64,000 bases of DNA, from assembly GCA_050294475.1 (NCBI GenBank), contig JBNKOE010000003.1:178657-242656 (forward strand), given 5' to 3'. The DNA comes from Thalassobellus sp050294475. GTDB taxonomy: Bacteria > Bacteroidota > Bacteroidia > Flavobacteriales > Flavobacteriaceae. Shown here in pieces: positions 35,655 through 44,720 of this stretch. The position numbers and the translations under genes are program-made. The first letter of the stretch is position 1. Each line of letters begins with the position of its first letter. The notes under the pieces were generated by a model. That model was not told where the DNA came from. It was given only the letters and a program-made list of their open reading frames with translations, and did not search any database.

Positions 35655-36294
35655 TCTTGTCTTTCTTTTTAGAATGTATTTCTTCGGCATCATTCACTTT
35701 CATGTTGCGTACTTTATCTCTCATAGTTGCTTTATAATAGGCAGCTCTACTTAAAGGTTCGTATTCATCAACTTCACCTAAAAGGACAAGGTTTTCATCT
35801 TTAGATTTTCGGTAACTATATTGCGCTAAATTTCCAGTACGCGTGCAAACAGCATGAACTTTAGTTACATATTCGGCAGTTGCCATAAGGTTGGGCATAG
35901 GGCCAAACGGATTGCCTTTAAAATCCATATCTAAACCAGCTACAATAACACGAATGCCTTTATTAGCTAAATCATTACAAACACGAACAATCTCGTCATC
36001 AAAAAACTGAGCTTCATCAATACCAACTACATCACATCCATCGGCTAGAATAGGAATATTGGCAGCTGCAGGAACTGGTGTTGAACGTATTTCGTTAGCG
36101 TCGTGAGACACTACCATATCTTCATTATAACGTATGTCAATAGAAGGCTTAAAAATTTCTACTTTTTGCCTTGCAAATTGGGCACGTTTAAGCCTGCGAA
36201 TTAATTCTTCTGTTTTTCCAGAAAACATGGAACCACAGATAACTTCAATCCATCCAAATTGTTCTTTATGATTTACGGTATTTTCAAGAAACAT
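35647..36294 (-). CDS. tdk: Thymidine kinase, type II
   Basis: Phosphorylates thymidine for salvage. 215 residues. P-loop CGSMFSGKTEELIRRL near 20-35, Walker B-like VVGIDEAQFFDDE with catalytic Glu, lasso region PNLMATAEYVTKVHAVC, and thymidine-contacting loop ENLVLLGEVDEYEPLSR. The zinc site is thinned: CTRTG keeps only one Cys of the usual CxxC. First gene of the tdk-alr operon. Confidence 0.94.
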   Translation of the reverse strand: MFLENTVNHKEQFGWIEVICGSMFSGKTEELIRRLKRAQFARQKVEIFKPSIDIRYNEDMVVSHDANEIRSTPVPAAANIPILADGCDVVGIDEAQFFDDEIVRVCNDLANKGIRVIVAGLDMDFKGNPFGPMPNLMATAEYVTKVHAVCTRTGNLAQYSYRKSKDENLVLLGEVDEYEPLSRAAYYKATMRDKVRNMKVNDAEEIHSKKKDKNE

Positions 36295-36348
36295 TTTGTA
36301 ATTTTAGCACTAAAACGAAGTCATTATTCCGTTTGTATAAAGGTGGCG

Positions 36349-36356
36349 CAAATTTA
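36349..36356 (-). promoter_or_regulatory. -7 box TAAATTTG of tdk-alr
   Basis: Reverse-strand TAnnTTTG, 55 bases from ATG 36294. Confidence 0.45.
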
Positions 36357-36494
36357 TTAAAAATCAAAAGCCTAATTAGCATTAATTTTAAATTTTATAA
36401 ATAATGAAATATCCAAAATGAAATATCTAGTTATATAGATGAAAAAAAAATATGGATGTTACATGGTGATCAAAAAAATAAATAATAAAAACTC

Positions 36495-37238
36495 ATGAAA
36501 AAGAAGCTAGAGTCTGAATTAGTTAGTATAGCCCACAGAATTCTTAAATTAAAAGGAAAGGAAGATGTTATTAAGATGCATGCTGAAGTTACTGAGCTTT
36601 TTGAAAAGTTATCGGTTTTAAAGTTTGCACATGAAAATTTTGAAGGAGATATTCCAACAATAGGTAGTGATTCTTCGTTTTTTGGTATGTTAGATCAAGC
36701 TTTTAATAATAAAGTGAGTGACAATATTGAAGTTGATGATAAAGTTTATATAAACTTAGATGATTCTGAACATGACGATATTATGGAACATGGGATAAAA
36801 ACCATTAAAGATATGGTAGCACATATGCCAGAAGATACAGAAGCTATCGATACCGTTTTTGAAGAAGCTATTCCAAAACCAGAAATTAAAAAAACAGATT
36901 TAGAAGATATTACAGAAGGGTTTAAAGAGATGCCTGTTTTTGAACCTGTTTTAAAATCTACAAATGGTTTTTCTAAAGAAAAAAAATCTCTTAACGATAA
37001 ACTTAATAGAGGCGGATTACATATTGGGCTTAACGATAAAATAGCATTTATTAAACATCTATTTGATGGTAAAAGTGAAGACTATGAGCGTGTTTTATCG
37101 CAATTAAATACGTTTAATTCGTTAGATGAAGCCACACATTTTATTCAAAATATTGTGAAATTAGATTATAATAATTGGGAAGGTAAAGAAGAGTTTGAAG
37201 CACGTTTTATGACTATTATAGAAGCTAAGTTTGAATAA
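36495..37238 (+). CDS. Conserved flavobacterial protein of unknown function
   Basis: 247 residues, no signal peptide or membrane segment. An N-terminal helix pair (about 1-50, ESELVSIAHRILKLKG) is followed by an acidic, probably disordered middle (about 70-160, rich in Asp/Glu) and a conserved C-terminal helical domain (about 165-247: LNRGGLHIGLNDKIAFIKHL ... LDYNNWEGKEEFEARF). I do not recognise a named family. The stop and the rsmI start share an A (TAATG), so it is coupled to rsmI. Confidence 0.75.
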   Translation: MKKKLESELVSIAHRILKLKGKEDVIKMHAEVTELFEKLSVLKFAHENFEGDIPTIGSDSSFFGMLDQAFNNKVSDNIEVDDKVYINLDDSEHDDIMEHGIKTIKDMVAHMPEDTEAIDTVFEEAIPKPEIKKTDLEDITEGFKEMPVFEPVLKSTNGFSKEKKSLNDKLNRGGLHIGLNDKIAFIKHLFDGKSEDYERVLSQLNTFNSLDEATHFIQNIVKLDYNNWEGKEEFEARFMTIIEAKFE

Positions 37239-37936
37239 TGAGTAAACTTTATATTGTACCAACACCCATAGGAAATTTAAAAGATATCACCTTTAGAGCT
37301 GTTGAAATTTTAAAAGAAGTCGATTTAATACTTGCAGAAGACACACGAACCTCTGGGAAATTATTAAAGCATTATGAGATTTCAACGCACATGCAATCGC
37401 ACCATATGCATAATGAGCATAAAACAGTTGAAAACATTATACAGAAAATAAACGCAGGAACAACAGTCGCGCTTATTAGTGATGCAGGAACTCCAGCTAT
37501 TTCCGATCCTGGTTTCTTGTTAACTAGAGCCTGTATAGAAAATAATATAGAAGTGGATTGTCTTCCTGGAGCAACAGCCTTTGTACCTGCATTAGTAAAT
37601 TCAGGATTACCAAACGATAAGTTTGTGTTTGAAGGTTTTTTGCCCGTTAAAAAAGGACGACAAACACGATTATTATTACTTGCCCAAGAAACTAGAACTA
37701 TTATTTTTTATGAAAGTCCGCATAAACTTATAAAAACATTGGGGCATTTTTGTGAGTATTTTGGAGAAGACAGACAAGTATCAGTATCAAGAGAGTTAAC
37801 AAAACTATACGAAGAAACTATTAGAGGAACTGTTAAAGAAGTGCTTGAACATTATACAAACAAGCCACCAAAAGGAGAAATAGTAATTGTAGTTGATGGA
37901 AAAGCCCATAATGGGCATTTAAAAAAACAAAAATGA
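37238..37936 (+). CDS. rsmI: 16S rRNA (cytidine-1402 2'-O)-methyltransferase
   Basis: 232 residues. SAM-dependent ribose methylation at C1402 of 16S rRNA. Tetrapyrrole-methylase fold: LYIVPTPIGNLKDITFRAVE, LAEDTRTSGKLLKHY, ALISDAGTPAISDPGF, CLPGATAFVPALVNSGLP, FYESPHKLIKTL, VSVSRELTKLYEE. Overlaps both neighbours by 1 and 4 bases. Confidence 0.95.
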   Translation: MSKLYIVPTPIGNLKDITFRAVEILKEVDLILAEDTRTSGKLLKHYEISTHMQSHHMHNEHKTVENIIQKINAGTTVALISDAGTPAISDPGFLLTRACIENNIEVDCLPGATAFVPALVNSGLPNDKFVFEGFLPVKKGRQTRLLLLAQETRTIIFYESPHKLIKTLGHFCEYFGEDRQVSVSRELTKLYEETIRGTVKEVLEHYTNKPPKGEIVIVVDGKAHNGHLKKQK

Positions 37937-38271
37937 CATTAGAAACATTTATAAATAAATTAAGAAACACACCAGAAAGCATTGACTTTTCAGAAACTAT
38001 GGCTGTTATTGAAGCCAACTATAAGTTTACACCAACAGCTTTTAAAAATGGCGCTTTACAAAATGAAGCTGGGCAAAACTCAGGCTCATGTAAGTTGTTT
38101 GCTTTTGCAAAATGGCAAGGTTTTACTAAAGAAGAAACCTTAGCATGTTTTGGTCAATATTATTTTGATGAGGTTTTAAATGTACCAAACGGCACAGGGC
38201 ATCAAAACATTAGAAATTTTATGAATACTGGATTTGATGGGCTGAGTTTTGAGGGTGAGCCTTTGAAATAG
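37933..38271 (+). CDS. HopJ type III effector-family protein
   Basis: 112 residues, ATG overlapping the rsmI stop (ATGA). The sequence with VIEANYKFTPTAFKNGALQN, AGQNSGSCKLFAFAK and QYYFDEVLNVPNGTGHQNIR matches the HopJ family (PF08888), a housekeeping-like protein widespread in non-pathogens despite its name. No secretion apparatus is present here, so an effector role is unlikely. Function unknown. Confidence 0.85.
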   Translation: MTLETFINKLRNTPESIDFSETMAVIEANYKFTPTAFKNGALQNEAGQNSGSCKLFAFAKWQGFTKEETLACFGQYYFDEVLNVPNGTGHQNIRNFMNTGFDGLSFEGEPLK

Positions 38272-38300
38272 TATTTGGTTACTTTTTAAGATTTGGTCTA

Positions 38301-38321
38301 AGCTTTTTCATTTAAAAAGCT
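38301..38321. terminator. Hairpin between convergent genes
   Basis: AGCTTTTT / AAAAAGCT stem with a 5-base loop; it includes the last codons of the leftward lipoprotein gene. It could end both transcripts weakly. Confidence 0.4.
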
Positions 38322-39094
38322 CCTAAATATTGTTGGTACTCAAATATTTTTTGAGGATTGGCTTTTATATCAATGCGTTTTATTTCTTCATTATTTTCAT
38401 TAAGTTCAATTAAAAAACTTTGATCGCCATCATCTAACATTCTTAGGTACATTTTAATTGTTCCATCTTCATTATAAAATTTCATAGCTTCAAAATCGTC
38501 ATAATTAGAAGAAATTTGCTCAGAAAAAACTTTTCCTCCCCGTATAGTTTGAGTAATATTTTTACCATTTTTAATAAACATTTGAGATTCTATATTCCCT
38601 AATAAATCATAAGTAACCGATTCTATTACTTTTTCGTCTTTAATTTTAGATTCAGATTTTATTTTTCCATTTTCAAAATAACTAACACTTTTACCATATT
38701 TAACGCCATTTTTGTAAGTATTAATTTTGTTTAATTTTCCATTTAAATAATAAATTTTTTCTTCACCGTTTCTTTTCCCATTTATATAATTGGATTCAGA
38801 AAAGATCAATCCATTATTATGAAAAACAATACCTGTACCATTTAAAATGCCATTTTTAACTTTAAATTCTTCCCACTTTTTAAATTTGTCACCTACTACG
38901 TAATATCCATTTAATGGTTTTCGGGTTGTATTATCTCTATAAACACCTATTCCATTATAAGAATCTATAAAATATGAGTTTTTTTCTATTAATTTGAAAT
39001 TCAATAAGTTTTCTTTAAATTTGTCTTTACAGCTAAAAAATAGAATAAATATAATAGAGCAAATTGTTAATAATTGTATTTTAATAAGTTTCAT
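38312..39094 (-). CDS. MORN-repeat lipoprotein (YwqK-like)
   Basis: 260 residues. Lipobox FILFFSC near 16-22 predicts lipid anchoring. At least five MORN_2-type repeats lie at about 90-215 (NGILNGTGIVFHNNG, NGKRNGEEKIYYLNGKLN, NGVKYGKSVSYFENGKIK). Such proteins are often named YwqK-family antitoxin by homology, but no toxin gene is adjacent, so a toxin-antitoxin role is not supported. Function unknown; probably an outer-membrane or periplasmic beta-repeat protein. Confidence 0.8.
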   Translation of the reverse strand: MKLIKIQLLTICSIIFILFFSCKDKFKENLLNFKLIEKNSYFIDSYNGIGVYRDNTTRKPLNGYYVVGDKFKKWEEFKVKNGILNGTGIVFHNNGLIFSESNYINGKRNGEEKIYYLNGKLNKINTYKNGVKYGKSVSYFENGKIKSESKIKDEKVIESVTYDLLGNIESQMFIKNGKNITQTIRGGKVFSEQISSNYDDFEAMKFYNEDGTIKMYLRMLDDGDQSFLIELNENNEEIKRIDIKANPQKIFEYQQYLGAF

Positions 39095-39133
39095 ATTGTT
39101 TTTAAGTTTGTTTAAAATCTAGCGTCTAAAAAT

Positions 39134-39724
39134 CTATTCGTGTTTTCCTTTCTCCCAACCATGTTTTCCTAAATACTGTTCGCCGCTTTCTACAGCGCCG
39201 TTTTCAATAGAAGTTCCCATAGAATCATTCCATCTATTTAGGTAGCCAAATAAAGAAATAACGCCTAACATTTCTACAATTTCACCTTCATTCCAATATT
39301 TATATAAGCGCTTTTTAATAGTTTCATCAACTGCATTAGGTACTTGGCTAGCTGCTAAACTAAAATCTAAAGCAGCCCGTTCGGCTTCGTTAAATGCAGG
39401 ATGCGTTCGGTACTCCCAAATATTATCTAGTTGTTTTTGTTCTGCGCCATAACGTTCGGCAGCTCTAATGGCATGGGCTTGACAATATCTGCAACCAGTA
39501 GCGTTACTACTTACCCAAGCAATTAATCGTTTTAAAGCCGAAGTTACATTTCCTTCATTAGCCATAACAGCTTTGTTTAAATTAATAAAAGCTTTACTTA
39601 TTGCCGGACGCCTTTGCATAGTAAGTACCGAATTTGGGCAAAATCCTAAGGTCTCATTAAAAAACTGGGCAAGGTTTTTGGTTTCCAAATCATAATCGGC
39701 AGATAAAGGTGTTACTAAAGGCAT
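39134..39724 (-). CDS. Carboxymuconolactone decarboxylase / AhpD-like protein
   Basis: 196 residues, all-helical. The redox motif GCRYCQAH (CxxC plus His, near residue 78) with the preceding AWVSSNATG is that of AhpD-like peroxidase partners. C-terminal half: AALDFSLAASQVPNAVDETI and a helix EIVEMLGVISLFGYLNRW. Likely reduces peroxides or acts as an oxidoreductase. Divergent from an OsmC gene, also a thiol peroxidase family, which suggests a common oxidative-stress role. Confidence 0.85.
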   Translation of the reverse strand: MPLVTPLSADYDLETKNLAQFFNETLGFCPNSVLTMQRRPAISKAFINLNKAVMANEGNVTSALKRLIAWVSSNATGCRYCQAHAIRAAERYGAEQKQLDNIWEYRTHPAFNEAERAALDFSLAASQVPNAVDETIKKRLYKYWNEGEIVEMLGVISLFGYLNRWNDSMGTSIENGAVESGEQYLGKHGWEKGKHE

Positions 39725-39741
39725 ATTTTATTTTTTAGTAG

Positions 39742-39749
39742 TATTTTTG
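39742..39749 (+). promoter_or_regulatory. -7 box TATTTTTG of the OsmC-recJ-MFS run
   Basis: TAnnTTTG, 29 bases before ATG 39779. Confidence 0.5.
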
Positions 39750-39778
39750 AAGCTACAAGTAACAAAATATTTTTAAAA

Positions 39779-40201
39779 ATGGCAGTTCAAATTAGTACTA
39801 AGTGGTTAGGAGCCATGAAGTTTGAAAGTACAAATCCATCAGGACATAATTTATTTATAGATGCAGGCGAAGAAAATGGAGGGAAAGGCGAAGGCTATCG
39901 CCCAAAAGCATTAATGCTTTCTGGTTTGGCGGGTTGTTCGGGCTTAGATGTAGCATCATTAATAAAAAAAATGAAGTTAGATGTTGAAGATTTTAAAATT
40001 GATATTGATGCTAATTTAACTGAGGAGCATCCTAAATTTTACGATAAAGTTGTTATGAGTTTTCATTTTTACGGAAATGATTTAGATGAAAAAAAACTTC
40101 AAAAAGCAGTTGATTTATCTGTTGAAAAATATTGTGGCGTTATGGAAATGTTTCGTCAATTTTCAGAATTAACTGTAGAAACTCATTTTCATAATTCTTA
40201 G
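39779..40201 (+). CDS. OsmC/Ohr-family protein
   Basis: 140 residues. The two peroxidatic cysteines of the family are present: LSGLAGCSGLDVASLIKKM (near 49) and VEKYCGVMEMFRQF (near 120). It probably reduces organic hydroperoxides. It is followed after 2 bases by recJ. Confidence 0.9.
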   Translation: MAVQISTKWLGAMKFESTNPSGHNLFIDAGEENGGKGEGYRPKALMLSGLAGCSGLDVASLIKKMKLDVEDFKIDIDANLTEEHPKFYDKVVMSFHFYGNDLDEKKLQKAVDLSVEKYCGVMEMFRQFSELTVETHFHNS

Positions 40202-40203
40202 AA

Positions 40204-41895
40204 ATGCGTTGGACGCTTAAACCAAAACCACAACTTGAAAAACTAAAGGCTTTAAAAGAAGCACTTCAAGTAGACGACGTTACTGCAACCTTATTATTGC
40301 AGCGAGGTATAGAAAACTATGAAGATGCTAAACGTTTTTTTAGACCTAGTTTTGAAGATTTGCACGATCCGTTCTTAATGAAAGATATGGATAAGGCAGT
40401 TGCACGTATTGAAAAAGCAATTGCCAGTAAAGAAAACATTTTGGTTTATGGTGATTATGATGTTGATGGCACTACATCGGTAGCTTTAATGTCGTCGTAT
40501 TTAAAAACAAAACACAATTTAGTTTACACGTATATTCCTAATAGATATGATGAGGGTTATGGGGTTTCATATAAGGGAATCAATTTTGCTCAAGAAAACG
40601 ACTTTTCGTTAATTATTACGTTAGATTGTGGTATAAAAGCTGTTGAAAAAGTAGCGCATGCCAAAACATTAGGCATCGATTTTATTATTTGCGATCATCA
40701 TAGACCAGGAGTAGAAGTTCCTGATGCCGTTGCTGTATTAGATCCTAAACAAGACGATTGTAATTACCCTTATAAAGAGTTATGTGGTTGCGGTGTTGGT
40801 TTTAAATTAATTCAAGCTTTAGCTTCAAAAGAAGGGAAAACAGCTGAAGATTTAAGTGAATATTTAGATTTAGTTGCCACTGCAATAGGTGCCGATATTG
40901 TTCCTATTGATGGAGAAAATAGAGTGTTAGCTTATTTTGGTTTAATGGTTATAAATACCAATCCTAGACCAGGTATTAAAGCTATTTTAGCTCAAGTTAA
41001 AAAAACGGAGCTTACCATTACCGATGTTGTTTTTGTTGTGGCTCCGCGAATTAATGCGGCGGGACGAATGAAACATGGTAATTATGCGGTGACTTTGTTA
41101 GTTGAAGACGACGACGATTTAGCGACTAAATATGCCAGTGAGATTAATGAGTATAATCTTGATAGGCGCGAAATAGATAAAGAAATTACTGAAGAAGCTC
41201 TTAAACAAATAGAAGAGAATAAAGAACAAAACAATCTAACCACAGTTGTTTATCATGAAGATTGGCATAAAGGTGTTATTGGTATTGTGGCTTCTAGATT
41301 AACAGAAACTTATTACAGACCTACTTTGGTTTTTACAAGAAGTGGCGATAAGTTGTCAGCTTCAGCTCGCTCAGTTAAAGGGTTTGATGTTTACAATGCT
41401 TTGGAAGCGTGTAGCGAACATATTGAACAATTTGGAGGTCATAAATATGCTGCGGGTTTAACTCTTAATGAAGAAAATTACGAAGCTTTTAAACAAGCTT
41501 TTGAAGATGAAGTTTCTAAAACTATTGATAGGAATTTATTAATACCAGAGATTAAAATAGATACTCAAATAGAGTTGGATGACATTACGCCTAAGTTTTA
41601 TAGAATTTTAAAACAATTTGCTCCTTTTGGACCCAATAATATGACACCCGTTTTTATGACGAGTCACTTATTAGATACAGGTTATGGAAAATGTGTAGGC
41701 GAAGATAAAACACATTTAAGGATGACTGTAACACAACCACAATCTAATAGGTTTGTCGCTATTGGTTTTGGAATGGGAGATAAACTTGATATTATTTCTA
41801 GTAAGAAACCTTTTAAAGCGGTATATTCTATTGATGAAAACGAATGGCAAGGTAATGTATCACTTCAATTAAAATTAAGAGATATTAAGGAGTAA
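40204..41895 (+). CDS. recJ: Single-stranded-DNA-specific exonuclease RecJ
   Basis: 563 residues; 5'-3' ssDNA exonuclease in recombination and mismatch repair. DHH core: VYGDYDVDGTTSVALMSSYL, ITLDCGIKAVE, ICDHHRPGVEVPDA, and DHHA1 motif SARSVKGFDVYNALEA ... FGGHKYAAGLTL. An OB domain is at about 440-563. Second gene of a tight run OsmC-recJ-MFS (2- and 3-base gaps). Confidence 0.95.
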   Translation: MRWTLKPKPQLEKLKALKEALQVDDVTATLLLQRGIENYEDAKRFFRPSFEDLHDPFLMKDMDKAVARIEKAIASKENILVYGDYDVDGTTSVALMSSYLKTKHNLVYTYIPNRYDEGYGVSYKGINFAQENDFSLIITLDCGIKAVEKVAHAKTLGIDFIICDHHRPGVEVPDAVAVLDPKQDDCNYPYKELCGCGVGFKLIQALASKEGKTAEDLSEYLDLVATAIGADIVPIDGENRVLAYFGLMVINTNPRPGIKAILAQVKKTELTITDVVFVVAPRINAAGRMKHGNYAVTLLVEDDDDLATKYASEINEYNLDRREIDKEITEEALKQIEENKEQNNLTTVVYHEDWHKGVIGIVASRLTETYYRPTLVFTRSGDKLSASARSVKGFDVYNALEACSEHIEQFGGHKYAAGLTLNEENYEAFKQAFEDEVSKTIDRNLLIPEIKIDTQIELDDITPKFYRILKQFAPFGPNNMTPVFMTSHLLDTGYGKCVGEDKTHLRMTVTQPQSNRFVAIGFGMGDKLDIISSKKPFKAVYSIDENEWQGNVSLQLKLRDIKE

Positions 41896-41898
41896 GCT

Positions 41899-43170
41899 AT
41901 GGCAAAAAATGATCCTTACGCAGCATTGCGATTTAAAGAATTCAATATATTTCTTTTAGTCCGTTTTGTACTGGTATTTGGTTGGTCTATGCAATTTATT
42001 GTTATAGAATGGCAAGTGTACAGTATTACTAAAGATCCTTTATATCTTGGTATTATTGGTTTAATGGAAATTATTCCAGCATTTACAATGGCATTATTTG
42101 CGGGACATATTGTAGACCAAAAAGAAAAGCGTAACCTTTTTGCTTTATGTATTGCAGCTTTTTCATTAATTAGTTTGGGTTTGTTTTTTTTAACCTGGGA
42201 TGAGATAGTATCAGGTTGGAGTACAAAAGCAATATTATATGCTATTTATGCTTTTGTGTTTTTTGGAGGATTTTTACGTTCTTTTTTCGGACCTACAATA
42301 TTTTCGTTAGTGGCTCTAATTGTACCAAAAAAAGTATATCCTAATGCTGCAACATGGAGTACTAGTACATGGAAAGCGGCGACTGTTTTAGGAGCACTTT
42401 TTGGTGGGTTTTTTATTCATTGGCTTGGAGTAGATAAAACTCTTTGTATTATATTTCTATTAGTTTTAACCTCATTATTCCTTGTGTTTTTAATTAAAAA
42501 GAAACCTATTTTAAACCCTAAAATAGGTGAACCTATTAAGGAAAGTTTAAAAGTAGGTGTGCGTTTTGTTTTTAATAATAAAGCTATTTTAGGTGCATTA
42601 ACCTTAGATATGATTGCTGTTTTGTTTGGTGGTGCTGTGGCTTTATTATCTGTTTTTGCTCAAGATATTTTGGAGGTTGGTTCGCAAGGATTCGGTATTT
42701 TAAATGCTTCAGTGTCTTTAGGAAGTATTTTTAGTATGTTTATGACTACCTATTTGCCAATAAGTAAAAATGCAGGTAAAAAATTATTGGCTTCTATTTT
42801 CGGGTTTGGATTATGCATTATTGCTTTTGGATTTTCTGATGTGTTTTGGCTAAGTGTACTTGCTTTATTTTTAAGCGGAGCGACTGATGGTGTTTCTATG
42901 GTAATAAGACAAACCATTTTACAATTAAAAACGCCTGATGATATGAGAGGTAGAGTGTCTGCAGTAAATTCGATGTTTGTGGGTTCTTCTAATGAACTTG
43001 GGGCTTTTGAAAGTGGTGTTACTGCCAAAATATTAGGGCCTGTTGCTGCTGTGGTTTTTGGCGGCACGATGACTCTAATTACTGTTTTAACTATTGGCGC
43101 CAAGAATAAAACGCTTAGAAACTTAGACTTAACTAAGGATATTGAAGCACATGAAAATGAAGAGGCTTAA
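41899..43170 (+). CDS. MFS transporter (EntS/MFS_3-like)
   Basis: 423 residues, about 11-12 transmembrane segments. The family loop motif appears as LFAGHIVDQKEKRNLFALCI between TM2 and TM3, and the repeat as MRGRVSAVNSMFVGSSNELGAFESG in the second half, typical of the MFS_3 (enterobactin/macrolide exporter-like) branch. Substrate unknown. Its TAA stop forms a palindromic TTAA with the stop of the convergent LpxH-like gene. Confidence 0.87.
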   Translation: MAKNDPYAALRFKEFNIFLLVRFVLVFGWSMQFIVIEWQVYSITKDPLYLGIIGLMEIIPAFTMALFAGHIVDQKEKRNLFALCIAAFSLISLGLFFLTWDEIVSGWSTKAILYAIYAFVFFGGFLRSFFGPTIFSLVALIVPKKVYPNAATWSTSTWKAATVLGALFGGFFIHWLGVDKTLCIIFLLVLTSLFLVFLIKKKPILNPKIGEPIKESLKVGVRFVFNNKAILGALTLDMIAVLFGGAVALLSVFAQDILEVGSQGFGILNASVSLGSIFSMFMTTYLPISKNAGKKLLASIFGFGLCIIAFGFSDVFWLSVLALFLSGATDGVSMVIRQTILQLKTPDDMRGRVSAVNSMFVGSSNELGAFESGVTAKILGPVAAVVFGGTMTLITVLTIGAKNKTLRNLDLTKDIEAHENEEA

Positions 43171-43919
43171 TATGTAATCAATTCAAAATTGTCTCCATCA
43201 AAAACACCATAAGTGTAATATTGAATCCAATCGCCTAGGTTAATGTATTTTGAAGTGTCATTTAAAGCTATTTCTAGCGGCAAGTGTCTGTGTCCAAATA
43301 CAAAGAAATCGCGGTGTTTGTCTTCTAGTTTGCGTTTACTATATTGAACGAGCCATTCGTTTTCTTCACCTAAAAAAGTAGCATCATCGTCGCCAGAAAT
43401 AAGTTTGTTTTTTACAGATAAGTATTGCGCAATTCGCATACCAATATCGGGATGTGCCCATCTGAAAAGCCATTTAAAAAACGGATTTGTAAATACTTTT
43501 TTCATGCGTTTATAACCTTTGTCTCCAGGGCCTAAGCCATCGCCATGACCAATAAAAAAGGTTTTATTATTAAAGGTAAACTCTTTAGGTTTATGATAAA
43601 CAGGAATGTTGAGTTCTTCTTCAAAATAGCCATTCATCCATAAATCATGATTGCCTACAAAGTAGTAAATAGGAATTCCAGAATCTGATATTTCGGCAAG
43701 TTTGCCTAAGGTTCTTGTAAAGCCTTTTGGTACAACGGTTTTATATTCGAACCAAAAATCGAATAAATCACCAAGAAGGAAAATAGCAGCGGCATCATGT
43801 TTTACTTCGTCTAACCATGCTACGAATTTTTTTTCGCGCGGACGAGAAGCTTCTTGAGTTGGAGCTCCTAAATGGTTATCTGAAGCGAAATATATTTTTT
43901 TTCCTTTTGGAATTTGCAT
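43167..43919 (-). CDS. lpxH: UDP-2,3-diacylglucosamine diphosphatase (LpxH-like)
   Basis: 250 residues of the calcineurin-like phosphoesterase fold. Metal-binding motifs in order: ASDNHLG, LLGDLFDFW, VGNHDLWM, IGHGDGLGP and FGHRHLPLE. In lipid A synthesis this enzyme cleaves UDP-diacylglucosamine to lipid X. It is slightly different from proteobacterial LpxH (DNH instead of DLH), as in the Bacteroidota form. Confidence 0.88.
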   Translation of the reverse strand: MQIPKGKKIYFASDNHLGAPTQEASRPREKKFVAWLDEVKHDAAAIFLLGDLFDFWFEYKTVVPKGFTRTLGKLAEISDSGIPIYYFVGNHDLWMNGYFEEELNIPVYHKPKEFTFNNKTFFIGHGDGLGPGDKGYKRMKKVFTNPFFKWLFRWAHPDIGMRIAQYLSVKNKLISGDDDATFLGEENEWLVQYSKRKLEDKHRDFFVFGHRHLPLEIALNDTSKYINLGDWIQYYTYGVFDGDNFELITY

Positions 43920-43950
43920 GTTGTAAATATACTAATTCCTGTTAAATCGC

Positions 43951-44084
43951 ATATTCACAAATACATTATTATATCACATAAATTAATGAGTAATGCAGGA
44001 ATTTCATTATTGGTAAAACTGTTTCTTTTTGCGTTAGGGATTACTCATTCATTCTTATTTTATTAAATCAGAAATTGTGAATAT
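43951..44084. repeat. Nested inverted repeat, 134 bp
   Basis: Outer 10-bp arms ATATTCACAA (43951-43960) and TTGTGAATAT (44075-44084). Inner 10-bp arms AATGAGTAAT (43985-43994) and ATTACTCATT (44040-44049). The whole non-coding stretch could form a long cruciform or RNA. It overlaps the left edge of repeat copy C. Confidence 0.6.
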
Positions 44085-44151
44085 TCATTTGAGCAATAGT
44101 TGGAGCTCCTCGCAGAGAGTGACTTATGAAAGTCCGACCCTTTTGGGTAAC
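44031..44151 (-). repeat. Palindromic intergenic repeat, copy C
   Basis: Reverse strand: GTTACCCAAAAGGGTCGGAC, then the block TTGGAGCTCCTCGCAGAGAG (forward-strand sequence) shared with copy B, ending ATCCCTAACGC. Longer than copies B and D because of a 40-50 base insert. Confidence 0.7.
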
Positions 44152-44154
44152 ATT

Positions 44155-44607
44155 CTAAACATTATCAAAAGCAAACCATTCGGCAAAGGAGCTGTCGGTT
44201 TCTTGTAGTTTTAAAGAATGTAAAGCAATGTGTGATGGTAGGCGTTTCTTTATTTTTTTTGAAAAATCGATAACCATCATTTCGCTAGTTGGTTGGTAAT
44301 CTACTAGTAAAACATTGTGTCCGCGATCTTGTAGCTCTTTTGCAAGTTCTATATGTGGTGTATTTTTATTGAAAACGGTAGCGTGGTCGAAAATATCTAC
44401 TATTTCTTCTTTTACAATTTTTTTTAAATCACCAAAATCTATAACCATGCCATATTTTACATGGTTTTTATCGTTAATAGGTTTGCCAAAAACAGTAACC
44501 GAAAGCTTGTAGCTATGGCCATGTACATTTTTACATTTACCGTCATAGCCATAAAGGGCATGACCTGTTTCAAAAGAGAATTGTTTAGTTATGCGAATAC
44601 CACTCAT
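44155..44607 (-). CDS. queD: 6-carboxytetrahydropterin synthase
   Basis: 150 residues from ATG 44607; the longer frame adds 16 residues upstream of the family N-terminus and contains the -7 box. Queuosine pathway enzyme converting dihydroneopterin triphosphate. Zinc His in FETGHALYGYDGKCKNVHGH (with active-site Cys), VIDFGDLKKIV, and catalytic DHATVF. C-terminal ETDSSFAEW. Monocistronic. Confidence 0.94.
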   Translation of the reverse strand: MSGIRITKQFSFETGHALYGYDGKCKNVHGHSYKLSVTVFGKPINDKNHVKYGMVIDFGDLKKIVKEEIVDIFDHATVFNKNTPHIELAKELQDRGHNVLLVDYQPTSEMMVIDFSKKIKKRLPSHIALHSLKLQETDSSFAEWFAFDNV

Positions 44608-44629
44608 TATAAAGTATGATTTAAAAATA

Positions 44630-44637
44630 CAAAGATA
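44630..44637 (-). promoter_or_regulatory. -7 box TATCTTTG of queD
   Basis: Reverse-strand TAnnTTTG, 23 bases from ATG 44607. Confidence 0.5.
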
Positions 44638-44668
44638 TTCATTTTGTAAAAGCAAATGGTTTTTAGAT

Positions 44669-44676
44669 TACATTTG
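44669..44676 (+). promoter_or_regulatory. -7 box TACATTTG of the 2OG oxygenase gene
   Basis: TAnnTTTG, 44 bases before ATG 44721. Confidence 0.45.
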
Positions 44677-44720
44677 CTCGCTTTTATCTAAAAAAGGATA
44701 GATGATTTTTATTTACGCTT

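Noticed and set aside
35655..35693. Longer alanine racemase start inside tdk
   Set aside because: The 13 extra residues (Lys/Arg-rich) are absent from the family, whose N-terminus fits ATG 35654.
37933..38271. Virulence effector role for the HopJ-like protein
   Set aside because: No type III secretion genes; the family is common in free-living bacteria and the gene is coupled to rsmI.
38312..39094. Toxin-antitoxin system around the MORN lipoprotein
   Set aside because: YwqK naming is by similarity only; no small toxin gene is adjacent and the protein is an exported lipoprotein.
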